A DNA stretch of 64,000 nucleotides from Polluticoccus soli. GTDB taxonomy: Bacteria; Bacteroidota; Bacteroidia; Chitinophagales; Chitinophagaceae. The stretch spans positions 186,001 to 250,000 of the forward strand of contig NZ_JARJHT010000002.1 in the NCBI RefSeq assembly GCF_029269745.1. Reading direction: 5' to 3'. The translations under genes were made by a program, and so were the position numbers. Of this stretch, positions 15,131 to 23,379 are shown piece by piece; position 1 is the first letter of the stretch, and every line of letters begins with the position of its first letter. The notes beneath the pieces are model-generated. The model worked only from the letters and a program-made list of their open reading frames with translations. It had not been told where the DNA came from and made no database searches.

Positions 15131-17122
15131 ATGACACGCAATAGTAACATGTGGCGGTTTAGTATTGTATTGGTGCTGTTGTTTACAGCATGTAAAACCG
15201 TATTAGCCCAAAACGTGGTATTCACTACGAATGCCAGCGCAGAGAGGATAGGAGCAGACGATCAGTTGCAGATCAGTTATACTATCCAGGATGCACAAAA
15301 CCTGCAAACCATTAACCCACAGGGACTCACAAAAGATTTTCGCATACTGGGCGGACCATACCAGTCCAACAACAGCCAGGTATCGTATGCCAATGGCCAG
15401 ATGCAGCAAACTACCAGCATTTCTATTACTTACGTAGTGCAGGCAAGGCACACCGGCCGTTTAGTTATACCCGGCGCCGTTGCCAAAGATGCCGACGGAC
15501 ATACTTATCAATCAAATAACCTGGCCGTGCAGGTAGTACAGGGTTCATTGCAGCCTCGCCGCCAGCAGGCGATGCAGGCCTACGATCCGTTTACCGACGA
15601 TCCGTTCACAGCCATGATGCAACAGCGCCAGCGCCAGTTGCAGGCAATGCGCCAACAGCAACAGCAGCAGCAACAACAACCGCAGGCTGCCACTAAAGAT
15701 GTTGACCTCAGCAAAGACCTGTTCATTCGCGTGGCAGTAGATAAGAGTAAAGTACATGTGGGTGAGCAGATAACAGCCAGCTACAAACTGTATGCACGCC
15801 TGCCGATGAATGTGAGCATATCCAAGCTGCCTTCGCTCAATGGCTTCTGGACGCAGGATTTCGATATCCCAAGGAATAATCCAAAGCCTACCGAAGAGAT
15901 CGTGAACGGCAAGAAATACCAGGTGTTCCTGCTGAAAAAATCGGCACTGTTCCCGCAGCAAACCGGTACGCTTGAGCTTGACCCTGCCGAAGCTGAGGGT
16001 GTAGCGCGTATAGTACAGCAGGTAAAACAGCGCAATCCGTTTGCCGATTATTTTGACGATCCGTTTGGCTTTGGTAGCATGATGATGAACGACCCGTTCT
16101 TCAACGATGATTTCTTCAACAGCGTTGCCTACCGTGATGTGAAGGTGAAACTGAAAAGCACACCGGTGAAAGTAACAGTTACACCGCTGCCTGAAAAAGA
16201 CAAACCAGCAGATTATGGCGGTGCTGTGGGCAACTTTACCGTAAGTGCCAAGACCGATAAAACACAGCTCACTACCGACGATGTACTGAATTTCAAAATG
16301 ACCATCACGGGCAGTGGTAACCTTAAGCTGATAGAGGCGCCAAAACTGAACCTGCCCAATGGCCTGAGCGCTTTTGATCCGCAAATAATAGATACGGTCA
16401 CTGGCCGCAGTACTACCATCAGCGGCTCCAAGATCATTACCTATGCTATTTCCGCCAATACCCCCGGCGATTACGAGATACCATCAGTTCCATTCACTTA
16501 TTTCAATCCACAGTCGGGTGCTTATGTAACATTGAATACGCAACCAGTAAAGGTGCGTGTGACGCAGGGCAAGAACAAACCATCTAACCGCAATACTCAG
16601 CTTGCCGATATTCATGACATCGACAAAAAGCCGTTGAACAACATTGGCTATGATAGCAAGCCCCTGTTCTTTACTGCAGGTTACTGGTCAATGTATGCAG
16701 CTCCATTGTTTGCATTCCTGGGACTGCTGGTATGGAGGAGGAGAGAAGATGAACTGTCGAAAGACGTGGTGGCGCTGAAGAACAGGCGTGCTAATAAAGT
16801 AGCCCTCAAACGACTGGGTACTGCGCAGAAGCTGTTGCAGCAAAACAATGCAAAACAGTTCTATGAAGAAGTATCAAAAGCCATCTGGCTCTACCTGAGC
16901 GATAAGCTAAATATCCCGTTGTCGGAACTGAGCCGTGAACGCGCGCAGGAAGCCCTGCAGGCAAGAAAGATACCTTTAGAACTACAACAAGATGCAGAGC
17001 GGGTTATAGACCAATGCGAGACCTCGCTGTATGCACCGAATATGAGTGGCAGCGCGCAGATGTCGCAGACGTATCAGCAGGCGGTAGATGTTATCAGTAA
17101 ACTGGAGGAGGTATTCAAATGA
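15131..17122 (+). CDS. batD: BatD family protein
   Basis: A 663-residue membrane-anchored protein of the Bacteroides aerotolerance (Bat) family. The signal region ends at TVLAQ (about residue 27). It has a large periplasmic beta-rich part with repeats of the type FTTNASAERIGADDQLQISY and FTVSAKTDKTQLTTDDVLNF, one transmembrane helix (YWSMYAAPLFAFLGLLVW, about 520-537), and a cytoplasmic C-terminal helical domain. Residues of about 150-185 form a low-complexity Phe/Met/Gln linker with nine or more consecutive Gln encoded by CAG/CAA triplets. Bat proteins usually work with MoxR ATPases and BatA/BatB von Willebrand proteins, which are not in this window; only batD and batE are here. It overlaps batE by 4 nt (ATGA). 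Confidence 0.88.
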   Translation: MTRNSNMWRFSIVLVLLFTACKTVLAQNVVFTTNASAERIGADDQLQISYTIQDAQNLQTINPQGLTKDFRILGGPYQSNNSQVSYANGQMQQTTSISITYVVQARHTGRLVIPGAVAKDADGHTYQSNNLAVQVVQGSLQPRRQQAMQAYDPFTDDPFTAMMQQRQRQLQAMRQQQQQQQQQPQAATKDVDLSKDLFIRVAVDKSKVHVGEQITASYKLYARLPMNVSISKLPSLNGFWTQDFDIPRNNPKPTEEIVNGKKYQVFLLKKSALFPQQTGTLELDPAEAEGVARIVQQVKQRNPFADYFDDPFGFGSMMMNDPFFNDDFFNSVAYRDVKVKLKSTPVKVTVTPLPEKDKPADYGGAVGNFTVSAKTDKTQLTTDDVLNFKMTITGSGNLKLIEAPKLNLPNGLSAFDPQIIDTVTGRSTTISGSKIITYAISANTPGDYEIPSVPFTYFNPQSGAYVTLNTQPVKVRVTQGKNKPSNRNTQLADIHDIDKKPLNNIGYDSKPLFFTAGYWSMYAAPLFAFLGLLVWRRREDELSKDVVALKNRRANKVALKRLGTAQKLLQQNNAKQFYEEVSKAIWLYLSDKLNIPLSELSRERAQEALQARKIPLELQQDAERVIDQCETSLYAPNMSGSAQMSQTYQQAVDVISKLEEVFK

Positions 17123-17865
17123 GACTCATAGCACTATTGTGTATCCTGCTTGGTTCGCTCAGTGTCTCGGCAAAGTCTGACTATTTTGAACAGCTGTGGC
17201 AGAAAGGCAATAGCTATTATGCACAAAAGCAGTACGATAGCGCCGCAGCATATTTTGAGAAGCTGGTAGCCGAGAAGCCAACTAAAGCTGAGATCTATTA
17301 CAACCTCGGCAACGCTTATTACAGGCTCAACCAAATTGGTCTTGCCGTACTCAACTATGAGCGTGCGCTCCAGTTAGATCCTTCTAATAATACGGCGAAA
17401 GATAACCTGGCACTCACACAAGCCCGCATCAGCAACCGCATACAGGCCTCTCCCGATATCTTCTTTGTAAGCTGGTGGAAGGCGCTGACAAGTGGCAACA
17501 AGGCCGGTGCATGGGCAATTGTCTCACTTACACTCTTTATAGCGTTTATAGCTCTGCTGTTAGCACGTCGTTTCGGTAAACTGCAAATGATGCCCGTGCA
17601 GGTAGTAGGTATTACTGCAGCAATCTGGGCAGTATGCCTGGTGTTTTCATTCTTTGCGGCCCAGCGCAATGCTGATAGTGGACAGGCGGTAGTAATGCAA
17701 AACGATGCGCCGCTATATGCCGATCCACGCGCGGGCAAATCGCAAAGTCTCATCCCTGAAGGCACGACAGTAAGATGGAAGGGCTCCACGTCAGGATGGG
17801 TAGAAGTATCGTTGCCTGATGGTCGCACTGGCTGGATGAAGCAAGCCCAGCTGGAAAGAATCTGA
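17119..17865 (+). CDS. batE: BatE-like TPR and SH3-domain membrane protein
   Basis: A 248-residue protein translationally coupled to batD through an ATGA overlap. A signal peptide is followed by tetratricopeptide repeats (about 25-100; QKGNSYYAQKQYDSAAAYFE, then EIYYNLGNAYYRLNQIGLAV and NYERALQLDPSNNTAKDNLA). Two transmembrane helices follow (about 130-155 and 163-183), then a bacterial SH3-type domain (about 190-248; LYADPRAGKSQSLIPEG, WVEVSLPDGRTGWM). The TPRs are expected in the periplasm as an assembly scaffold for the Bat complex. Gene symbol by homology of architecture. Confidence 0.85.
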   Translation: MRLIALLCILLGSLSVSAKSDYFEQLWQKGNSYYAQKQYDSAAAYFEKLVAEKPTKAEIYYNLGNAYYRLNQIGLAVLNYERALQLDPSNNTAKDNLALTQARISNRIQASPDIFFVSWWKALTSGNKAGAWAIVSLTLFIAFIALLLARRFGKLQMMPVQVVGITAAIWAVCLVFSFFAAQRNADSGQAVVMQNDAPLYADPRAGKSQSLIPEGTTVRWKGSTSGWVEVSLPDGRTGWMKQAQLERI

Positions 17866-17898
17866 TATGGTATGGAAAAGTTTTAGGAGGTTTGCACT

Positions 17899-18525
17899 AT
17901 GGCATATTCAGTAAAAACGCCATGGTGGCTCAGGAGTGTCTATGGCAAGCAGGTCTGGCGTATGCCCAAAGAAGACCAGCCAGCAGTTTACCTCACCTTC
18001 GACGATGGGCCGCATCCAACAGCTACACCTTTCGTGCTGGATCAACTGAAACAGTATGGGGCGAAAGCGACGTTTTTTTGCATCGGTAAGAATATTGAGG
18101 AGTTCCCGGACATCTATCAGCGGATATTGGATGAAGGGCATACAGTGGGTAATCATACGCAAAACCACGTCAATGGCTGGAAGACTGATACAGAAGCCTA
18201 CCTCGATGATGTAAAGCAAGCAACCAAACATATAAAGAGCAAGTTGTTCAGACCTCCGTATGGAAGGATATCCAGAGTGCAGTCCAACTTTATGATACAG
18301 GCCGGCTGGAAGATCATTATGTGGGATGTGCTGAGCGGCGATTTTGACTTGGAACTGACGCCTGAGAAGTGCCTGCAGAATGTAGAGAAACACATGGAGC
18401 CCGGTTCAATAGTGGTGTTCCATGATAGCGAGAAGGCATGGGCACGCATGTACTATGCATTGCCAAAGGTTTTAGCATTTTGTAAGGATAAGAACTGGGA
18501 GCTTAAAGCAATACCGAACGAATGA
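17899..18525 (+). CDS. Polysaccharide deacetylase (NodB domain)
   Basis: A 208-residue carbohydrate esterase family 4 enzyme that removes N- or O-acetyl groups from polysaccharides such as peptidoglycan or chitin-like polymers. Visible motifs are TFDDGPH (residues 33-39, catalytic base and metal Asp), HTQNH (86-90, metal His pair) and RPPYG (118-122), with VFHD near the end. There is no obvious signal peptide: it opens MAYSVKTPWWLRSVYGKQVW, so it may be membrane-associated or cytoplasmic. It overlaps tatD by 4 nt and lies 33 nt after batE, suggesting one long operon from batD. Confidence 0.92.
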   Translation: MAYSVKTPWWLRSVYGKQVWRMPKEDQPAVYLTFDDGPHPTATPFVLDQLKQYGAKATFFCIGKNIEEFPDIYQRILDEGHTVGNHTQNHVNGWKTDTEAYLDDVKQATKHIKSKLFRPPYGRISRVQSNFMIQAGWKIIMWDVLSGDFDLELTPEKCLQNVEKHMEPGSIVVFHDSEKAWARMYYALPKVLAFCKDKNWELKAIPNE

Positions 18526-19289
18526 TACTGATAGACACACATACACACCTGTACGATGAACAACTGGCGCCTGATAACCATGAGATGATCCAGCGGGCTA
18601 TCGATGCCGGTGTCAAGCGGATGTATATGCCCAACTGCGATTCTACTACCATTGATGGAATGATGAAGATAGCAGGTGAGTGGCCGGAGAACTGTTTCCC
18701 GATGATGGGGTTGCATCCCGTGTATGTAAAGGAGAACTATAAAGACGAACTGGCGACAGTGGAGCAATGGCTGGCCAAGCAGAAGTTCTATGCGATCGGG
18801 GAAATAGGCCTGGATTATTATTGGGACAAGACCTTCGTTAATCAGCAGCTGGAAGCATTTGAAACACAAATAGACTGGGCGCTGCAATACGACCTGCCCA
18901 TCGTCATACACAGCCGCGAATCAACGCAGGCCTGTATAGATGTGGTAAAGAAGAAACAGAATGGCCGGCTGAAAGGCATCTTCCACTGCTTTAGCGGTAC
19001 CGAAGACGAAGCCAGGCAGATCATTGATCTCGGTTTGTATCTAGGCATCGGGGGGGTAGTGACCTTCAAAAAAGCCAACCTTGCGGATGTAGTGAAGAAC
19101 GTGGCGCTGGATCATATGGTATTAGAGACTGATGCGCCCTACCTGGCACCGGTTCCTTACAGGGGTAAGCGCAATGAAAGCGGTTATATACCTCTCATAG
19201 CAACCAAAATAGCCGAACTAAAAGGAGCGGATATAGCTGATGTAGCCACCATTACCACCCAAAACGCTGAAAAAGTTTTCGGTAAGTGA
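18522..19289 (+). CDS. TatD family metal-dependent hydrolase
   Basis: A 255-residue TIM-barrel deoxyribonuclease-like hydrolase. Metal ligands are visible in IDTHTHLYD (His7, His9), GEIGLDYYW, VIHSRES, FHCFSG and ETDAPYLAP, the canonical TatD set. TatD proteins act as 3'-5' exonucleases or in DNA quality control. It is translationally coupled to the deacetylase gene (ATGA overlap) and followed closely by a tRNA-Ser gene whose promoter overlaps its end. Confidence 0.93.
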   Translation: MILIDTHTHLYDEQLAPDNHEMIQRAIDAGVKRMYMPNCDSTTIDGMMKIAGEWPENCFPMMGLHPVYVKENYKDELATVEQWLAKQKFYAIGEIGLDYYWDKTFVNQQLEAFETQIDWALQYDLPIVIHSRESTQACIDVVKKKQNGRLKGIFHCFSGTEDEARQIIDLGLYLGIGGVVTFKKANLADVVKNVALDHMVLETDAPYLAPVPYRGKRNESGYIPLIATKIAELKGADIADVATITTQNAEKVFGK

Positions 19290-19307
19290 GGGTATTTATT
19301 ACCTTTG
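19276..19307 (+). promoter_or_regulatory. tRNA-Ser promoter
   Basis: -33-like TTTT (19276-19279), 20-bp spacer, perfect -7 TACCTTTG (19300-19307), overlapping the end of tatD. The predicted start is about 5 nt before the tRNA. Confidence 0.6.
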
Positions 19308-19317
19308 CAAGCCTTCA

Positions 19318-19404
19318 GGAGAGGTGCTCGAGTGGTTGAAGAGGCACGCCTGGAAAGTGTGTATACCCGAAAGGGTATCAAGGGTTCGAATCCCTTTCTC
19401 TCCG
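19318..19404 (+). tRNA. tRNA-Ser (GGA)
   Basis: A class II tRNA of 87 nt. The acceptor stem GGAGAGG pairs with TCTCTCC and G73 follows. The anticodon arm is CACGC-CTGGAAA-GTGTG with anticodon GGA. There is a long variable arm TACCC-GAAA-GGGTA and a T arm AGGG-TTCGAAT-CCCT. CCA is not encoded. Confidence 0.95.
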
Positions 19405-19411
19405 CAGATTG

Positions 19412-19436
19412 AAAGCCCGCTTGAGGGCTTTTTTCT
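19412..19436 (+). terminator. tRNA-Ser terminator
   Basis: Stem AAAGCCC / GGGCTTT (19412-19418, 19425-19431) with a 6-nt loop and T-run. Confidence 0.8.
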
Positions 19437-19488
19437 TTTACACCTCTTTTAACAGACCTTTCAGACTTCTACAAGTCATCAACTACCT

Positions 19489-19521
19489 CTTGTGGCATTG
19501 CTTTTGCTTTTAGTAAATTAG
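19489..19521 (+). promoter_or_regulatory. Promoter of the conserved unknown gene at 19541
   Basis: -33 CTTG (19489-19492), 21-bp spacer, -7 TAAATTAG (19514-19521; one mismatch). Confidence 0.4.
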
Positions 19522-19540
19522 GTATAGAAATATTCCGGTT

Positions 19541-20248
19541 ATGGTGTTGAGTGAAACATGGTTTTTAGAAGGTTATCTTGACTTTGAATTGCAGAAGTAT
19601 CGATTGCTGGCTTATTTGCAGGAAGTGAATAAGCACTTCAATGAAACGAAGCTCTATCCGCAACTGTCTGATATCATCTTTCACTATAATAATCTTATCT
19701 CCTTCCGCGATAATAAAAAGCTGCTTCAGGATAATTTTCCGAGGCAGCTTGATGCGGTTAATATGCAACAGCTTGAACTTGTCTATAGCCGCATGCTCGC
19801 GGACGATGAGCTGATGCAGGAGCTCGAGCGTATTACTGGCTATGCGCTTGCTGAAATGAAATCAACCATTGACAGTGGTGCGGAAATATATGAGATCGTT
19901 GAGAAGCAGCTGCATATTGAATCCGTTGGCATATTGCCGCTGTACAAAAATGAGGGTTACATGCTACTGCGCTTTGGTAGCTACTCTGAGGTTAGGGCAT
20001 ACGCCTATACCGTTACTTTATTTGAGCATAAGGACGCGCGTTACAAAGGCGTAAAGATGAACTATGTGGACAGGTTTGAGAAAACTGTCGCCAATACCTA
20101 TGAGCATATCAAACGGGACATAATCAGAGCTATTCGCACATTGCCTAATCCTGCGGTTTACTGCATCGAGTCAGCTTTGAACGTTCCCCTTGATGAAACG
20201 CTCCTGCCCATAGCTAAGCGAATGCTTGTACGGCAGTTGGCTGCTTAA
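19541..20248 (+). CDS. Conserved protein of unknown function
   Basis: A 235-residue soluble, mainly helical protein that opens MVLSETWFLEGYLDFELQKY and RLLAYLQEVNKHFNETKLYP. No signal peptide, membrane segment or catalytic motif is visible. I do not recognise a characterised family, although the opening is familiar from unannotated Bacteroidota proteins. It converges on the type II NADH dehydrogenase: the two stop codons overlap (20245-20248, TTAA). Confidence 0.75.
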   Translation: MVLSETWFLEGYLDFELQKYRLLAYLQEVNKHFNETKLYPQLSDIIFHYNNLISFRDNKKLLQDNFPRQLDAVNMQQLELVYSRMLADDELMQELERITGYALAEMKSTIDSGAEIYEIVEKQLHIESVGILPLYKNEGYMLLRFGSYSEVRAYAYTVTLFEHKDARYKGVKMNYVDRFEKTVANTYEHIKRDIIRAIRTLPNPAVYCIESALNVPLDETLLPIAKRMLVRQLAA

Positions 20249-21537
20249 TTATCTATAAGCTGATGGTGCTGCTTTGCCAAATCTATTTGTTTCCTTGTCG
20301 GTAGCAAAATAAGCCGCAATGTAGTATCGTTGGTAAAGTAGCTGATAGCCCAGTTGATAAAGATGATCAGCTTGTTCTTTACGCTAAGTATGAGCATGAG
20401 GTGCAGGAACATCCAGAACAACCAAGCAAAGAATCCCTGGAAGCTAAATGCGGGCAGGTCAACCACAGCCTTACGCTTGCCGATCGTAGCCATAGTGCCT
20501 GGGTTTTTGTAGGTGAACTTTTTTAATTCCCCGCCTTTCAGCATGTGTTTCATATTCTTGGCCATGTGTTTAGCCTGATTGATGGCCACATTAGCCAATT
20601 GAGGATGTCCTTTAGGCCACTCTTTAGTTTCCATATAAGCAATGTCCCCAAGGGCGAAGATGTTGGGATGACCTTCAACGCGGTTGTATTCATCAACCTT
20701 GATGCGGTTGCCGCGAACAACCGTTTCTTTTGGTATACCGGTTGGAAGGTTGCCAGTAACACCCGCAGCCCATATCAGGTTGCTAGTACGAATGGTTTTG
20801 CCATCTTTCAGGGTGATCACGCGCCCGTCGTAATCTTCAACAAGGGTGTTGGTCCATACCTTAACGCCCATGCGTTCCAGGAATTCCTGCGATTTGCGCT
20901 GTGACGCTTTGCTCATCGCGCCCAGTGTTGCGGGTCCCCCTTCTACCAGGTGTATCTGCAGTTTTGAAAAATCCATGTCTGGATAATCCCTTGGGAGCAC
21001 ATATTTCTTCATCTCCGCCAATGAGCCGGCCATTTCTACACCTGTAGGTCCGCCGCCTGCCACGACAATATTCATAATACCCTCGTAGTCGTCGGGGCTA
21101 CAATGCAGAGCATCTTCGAAATTCAGCAGGATGCGGTTACGAAGTGTGATCGCTTCTGTTGTAGACTTCATTGGGTAGGCGTACCGCTCAAGGTTTTTAT
21201 TACCAAAGAAGTTGGTTGTGCAGCCGGTTGCTACTATCAGGTAGTCATATTGAAAGTTACACTCGTCGGTTTCTACAAGGTTGTTGGCTATATCTACATT
21301 GATACCCTTTGCCACGCGCACATGTACGTTTTTTTTGCCCTGGAATATCTTACGAAGTGGGAACGATATAGAACTTGGTTCGAGCCTGGCAGTGGCTACC
21401 TGGTAAAATAACGGCTGAAATTGGTGGAAATTATATTGATCTATTATGGTGATATCGTACCCGCTATCCTTAATGTTCCTCGCCAATTGCAGACCTGCGA
21501 AGCCTGCCCCTAGAATCACTACACGCTTTTGGGCCAT
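20245..21537 (-). CDS. ndh: Type II NADH:quinone oxidoreductase
   Basis: A 430-residue single-subunit flavoprotein that transfers electrons from NADH to the quinone pool without proton pumping. The FAD-binding motif is GAGFAG (residues 10-15) and the NADH-binding motif is VVAGGGPTGVEMAGSLAE (about 160-177). ATGCTTNFFGN and IFALGDIAYM (FAD contacts) also fit the family. The C-terminal third has hydrophobic helices (FFAWLFWMFLHLMLILSV) that anchor it in the membrane. Length and motif order fit the family. Its promoter lies just upstream at 21558-21589. Confidence 0.93.
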   Translation of the reverse strand: MAQKRVVILGAGFAGLQLARNIKDSGYDITIIDQYNFHQFQPLFYQVATARLEPSSISFPLRKIFQGKKNVHVRVAKGINVDIANNLVETDECNFQYDYLIVATGCTTNFFGNKNLERYAYPMKSTTEAITLRNRILLNFEDALHCSPDDYEGIMNIVVAGGGPTGVEMAGSLAEMKKYVLPRDYPDMDFSKLQIHLVEGGPATLGAMSKASQRKSQEFLERMGVKVWTNTLVEDYDGRVITLKDGKTIRTSNLIWAAGVTGNLPTGIPKETVVRGNRIKVDEYNRVEGHPNIFALGDIAYMETKEWPKGHPQLANVAINQAKHMAKNMKHMLKGGELKKFTYKNPGTMATIGKRKAVVDLPAFSFQGFFAWLFWMFLHLMLILSVKNKLIIFINWAISYFTNDTTLRLILLPTRKQIDLAKQHHQLIDN

Positions 21538-21557
21538 GACTTGATTTTTTGGTTATA

Positions 21558-21589
21558 CAAAACTACTTGTGCTTTCACTGCCAATCAAA
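21558..21589 (-). promoter_or_regulatory. ndh promoter
   Basis: On the minus strand: -33 TTTG (21589-21586), 20-bp spacer, perfect -7 TAGTTTTG (21565-21558). The predicted start is about 15 nt before the ndh ATG. The -33 element lies inside the tail of the candidate small ORF 21575-21736. Confidence 0.65.
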
Positions 21590-21736
21590 TAGACAGAAGT
21601 TATGCTGGATAGCTAAAAAGCTATGCCATGTCGGTACCGTCTTGTTGTCGAAATCCGCGCTATCGGTTAAGTCGGCAGCAGCTGTATTCGTCGAAATATC
21701 GCGCTGCTGTGTTTTCACAGGGTGATTTGTTGCCAT
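21575..21736 (-). CDS. Candidate 53-aa small protein upstream of ndh
   Basis: A minus-strand frame from ATG 21736 to TGA 21575-21577 reads MATNHPVKTQQRDISTNTAA, continues through DLTDSADFDNKTVPTWHSFL, and ends AIQHNFCLFDWQ. A possible -7 box TATATTTG lies at 21845-21838 on the same strand, giving a leader of about 95 nt. Its start lies in a repeated decamer motif and its end covers the ndh promoter, so it may be regulatory DNA rather than a gene. No homologue is recognised. Confidence 0.22.
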   Translation of the reverse strand: MATNHPVKTQQRDISTNTAAADLTDSADFDNKTVPTWHSFLAIQHNFCLFDWQ

Positions 21737-21745
21737 TTGTTGTCG
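21725..21745 (-). repeat. Third copy of the CGACAACAA/GGCAACAAAT motif
   Basis: On the minus strand the segment reads CGACAACAAATGGCAACAAA then T: two decamers differing at the first bases. It matches the cores of the two repeats upstream of dnaE (58539-58568 and 58600-58629) at 20 of 21 positions compared with the first copy. In the remaining gap to 22017 I see only an AT-rich tract. Confidence 0.5.
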
Positions 21746-22017
21746 GTTTTGAAAGGCAACATCAACAGAATCTTGATAAGAAAATATACTTATGATGAAG
21801 TTGTTCCAAAGCGGAGCACTTTTAGTGCTGTTAATTGCAAATATACAAAAAATTAATCAAATATTGATTTTTTATATTCCTATAAGGCAACCTGGTAATC
21901 AGAAGAGATAAGGTGACACAGATCGCCAGTTTCTGGTGATGTAGCTCATAAATTTTTGATAATCATGGTGTTAATATCGTATTGACATAATTCTTTTCAC
22001 CTTTTTAGTTTACTAGT

Positions 22018-22566
22018 ATGGGATACAGAGCTTTTACGGCCGTTGCAACGCTGCTTTTACTGGCCTCGTGCGAAAAAATTAGATATTTTTCAAATGTGAA
22101 TGTCGACATGCCTTATTCAAAGGAGTTTGTGTCACCCGCATTTGATAGTGGTTTTCATGTTCCTGTAGAAGGGATGTCCTATTCTTTACCAATTCTGGCA
22201 GTAGCTACCGGCTCATTGGCTTCGATAAATAAAATGGGGTTGGACACCGGCCAGGTGATAGCTATTAAGTTGAGGTCCTTTTCTCAGAAGGTCTCTAGCG
22301 GGCACCATTGTAACTTCGACTTTGTCGATAGCCTGCAGGTTTACATATCCGCTGTCGGTCTGCCGGAAATACTCATGACCGACCAAAATAGTATTCCCAA
22401 TGATGCGGATAGCATCTCCTTTCATTGTTCCGAGCAAAACCTCAAAGATTACCTTTTAAAGGATACAGTCTACCTGCGACTTCAGGGTCATTTCAATGGT
22501 GTGCCTGAGCCCGCTACATTTAAAACTAACTTTAAATTTGGCACTACTGCCCGACTTTTGAAGTAG
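22018..22566 (+). CDS. Lipoprotein of unknown function
   Basis: A 182-residue lipoprotein: signal MGYRAFTAVATLLLLASC with lipid-anchored Cys18. The mature part is beta-rich (VNVDMPYSKEFVSPAFDSGF, QVIAIKLRSFSQKV, CNFDFVDSLQVYISAVGLPE). It resembles small lipoproteins of Bacteroidota that carry a single beta-sandwich. No family is recognised and it appears monocistronic. Nothing is known about its partner or ligand. Confidence 0.72.
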   Translation: MGYRAFTAVATLLLLASCEKIRYFSNVNVDMPYSKEFVSPAFDSGFHVPVEGMSYSLPILAVATGSLASINKMGLDTGQVIAIKLRSFSQKVSSGHHCNFDFVDSLQVYISAVGLPEILMTDQNSIPNDADSISFHCSEQNLKDYLLKDTVYLRLQGHFNGVPEPATFKTNFKFGTTARLLK

Positions 22567-22641
22567 TGGTTTCAATTGACAACCGTTACGGCTGATCAAG
22601 AAAAGGAGCCGTGCTGTCACGCCGGCAATTGTTTACTGTCC

Positions 22642-22649
22642 TATTTTCG
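22642..22649 (+). promoter_or_regulatory. -7 box five nt before the PP-loop enzyme start
   Basis: TATTTTCG (one mismatch to TAnnTTTG) ends 5 nt before the ATG at 22655; leaderless transcript predicted. No clear -33 element. Confidence 0.35.
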
Positions 22650-22654
22650 CAACC

Positions 22655-23335
22655 ATGAAGGTCGTTTTAAACTGGAGCTCTGGTAAGGACGCGGCACTGG
22701 CGTATTACCACCTGTTGCAAAACAGTAACTATCGTGTTGTAAAGCTATTGACAACTGTAAATCTTGAACATGGAAGGGTAGTAATGCATGGCGTACGTGA
22801 GCAGCTGCTGGATGCGCAATCCAAACAAATGAACGTTCCGGTAAAGAAGATATACCTGCCGGCGTCTCCTGATGATGTAACCTATAAGACTGCGATGCAA
22901 CTGGCTTTGGAAGAGTTGCAAAAGGAAGATATAGCCATTTCCGCCTTCGGCGATATTTTTCTTGAAGACCTGAGAGCTTATAGAGAACAGCAGCTCGCTA
23001 CATTAGGCATGACGGCTTTATTCCCCTTATGGAAGAAAGATACCAGGGGAATGGTGGGCGAGCTAGAAGATATAGGTATTGAAGCAATGGTTGTGTGCGT
23101 AAATGCAAAGTATCTCGACGAATCTTTCCTTGGCCGAAAGGTAGATAGGCAATTTCTTGCCGATCTACCCGCCAACGTTGATCCCTGTGGAGAGAATGGG
23201 GAGTTTCACACGTTTGTTTATAATGCACCATTCTTCGACACTCCAATAGCTGTCAGCAAAGGAGAGTCTGTATACCGAGAGTACGGCGAAGGGGAGCTTC
23301 GATCGGGATTTTATTTTCTTGATATCGATGTATAA
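22655..23335 (+). CDS. Diphthine-ammonia-ligase-like PP-loop ATP pyrophosphatase
   Basis: A 226-residue protein of the Dph6-related family. The N-terminal PP-loop reads LNWSSGKDAALAYYHL (SGGKDS-type), and the family motif DPCGENGEFHTFVYNAP lies near residues 175-191. VVMHGVREQLLDAQSKQM and FGDIFLEDLRAYREQQL also fit. In archaea and eukaryotes such enzymes amidate diphthine on EF2, but bacteria lack diphthamide, so the substrate here is unknown. It is probably an adenylating amide- or thio-forming enzyme. A strong terminator follows at once. Confidence 0.88.
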   Translation: MKVVLNWSSGKDAALAYYHLLQNSNYRVVKLLTTVNLEHGRVVMHGVREQLLDAQSKQMNVPVKKIYLPASPDDVTYKTAMQLALEELQKEDIAISAFGDIFLEDLRAYREQQLATLGMTALFPLWKKDTRGMVGELEDIGIEAMVVCVNAKYLDESFLGRKVDRQFLADLPANVDPCGENGEFHTFVYNAPFFDTPIAVSKGESVYREYGEGELRSGFYFLDIDV

Positions 23336-23364
23336 AAAAGCCGCTCACTATGAGCGGCTTTTTT
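23334..23364. terminator. Bidirectional terminator
   Basis: A 14-bp perfect stem AAAAAAGCCGCTCA / TGAGCGGCTTTTTT around a 3-nt loop. It serves the PP-loop gene (plus) and the secreted unknown protein (minus). Confidence 0.9.
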
Positions 23365-23379
23365 ATGGTCTTAAAGCTT

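Noticed and set aside
15545-16384. 279-codon frame antisense to batD
   Set aside because: Its poly-Leu tract is only the antisense of the CAG repeat; no start signal or domain.
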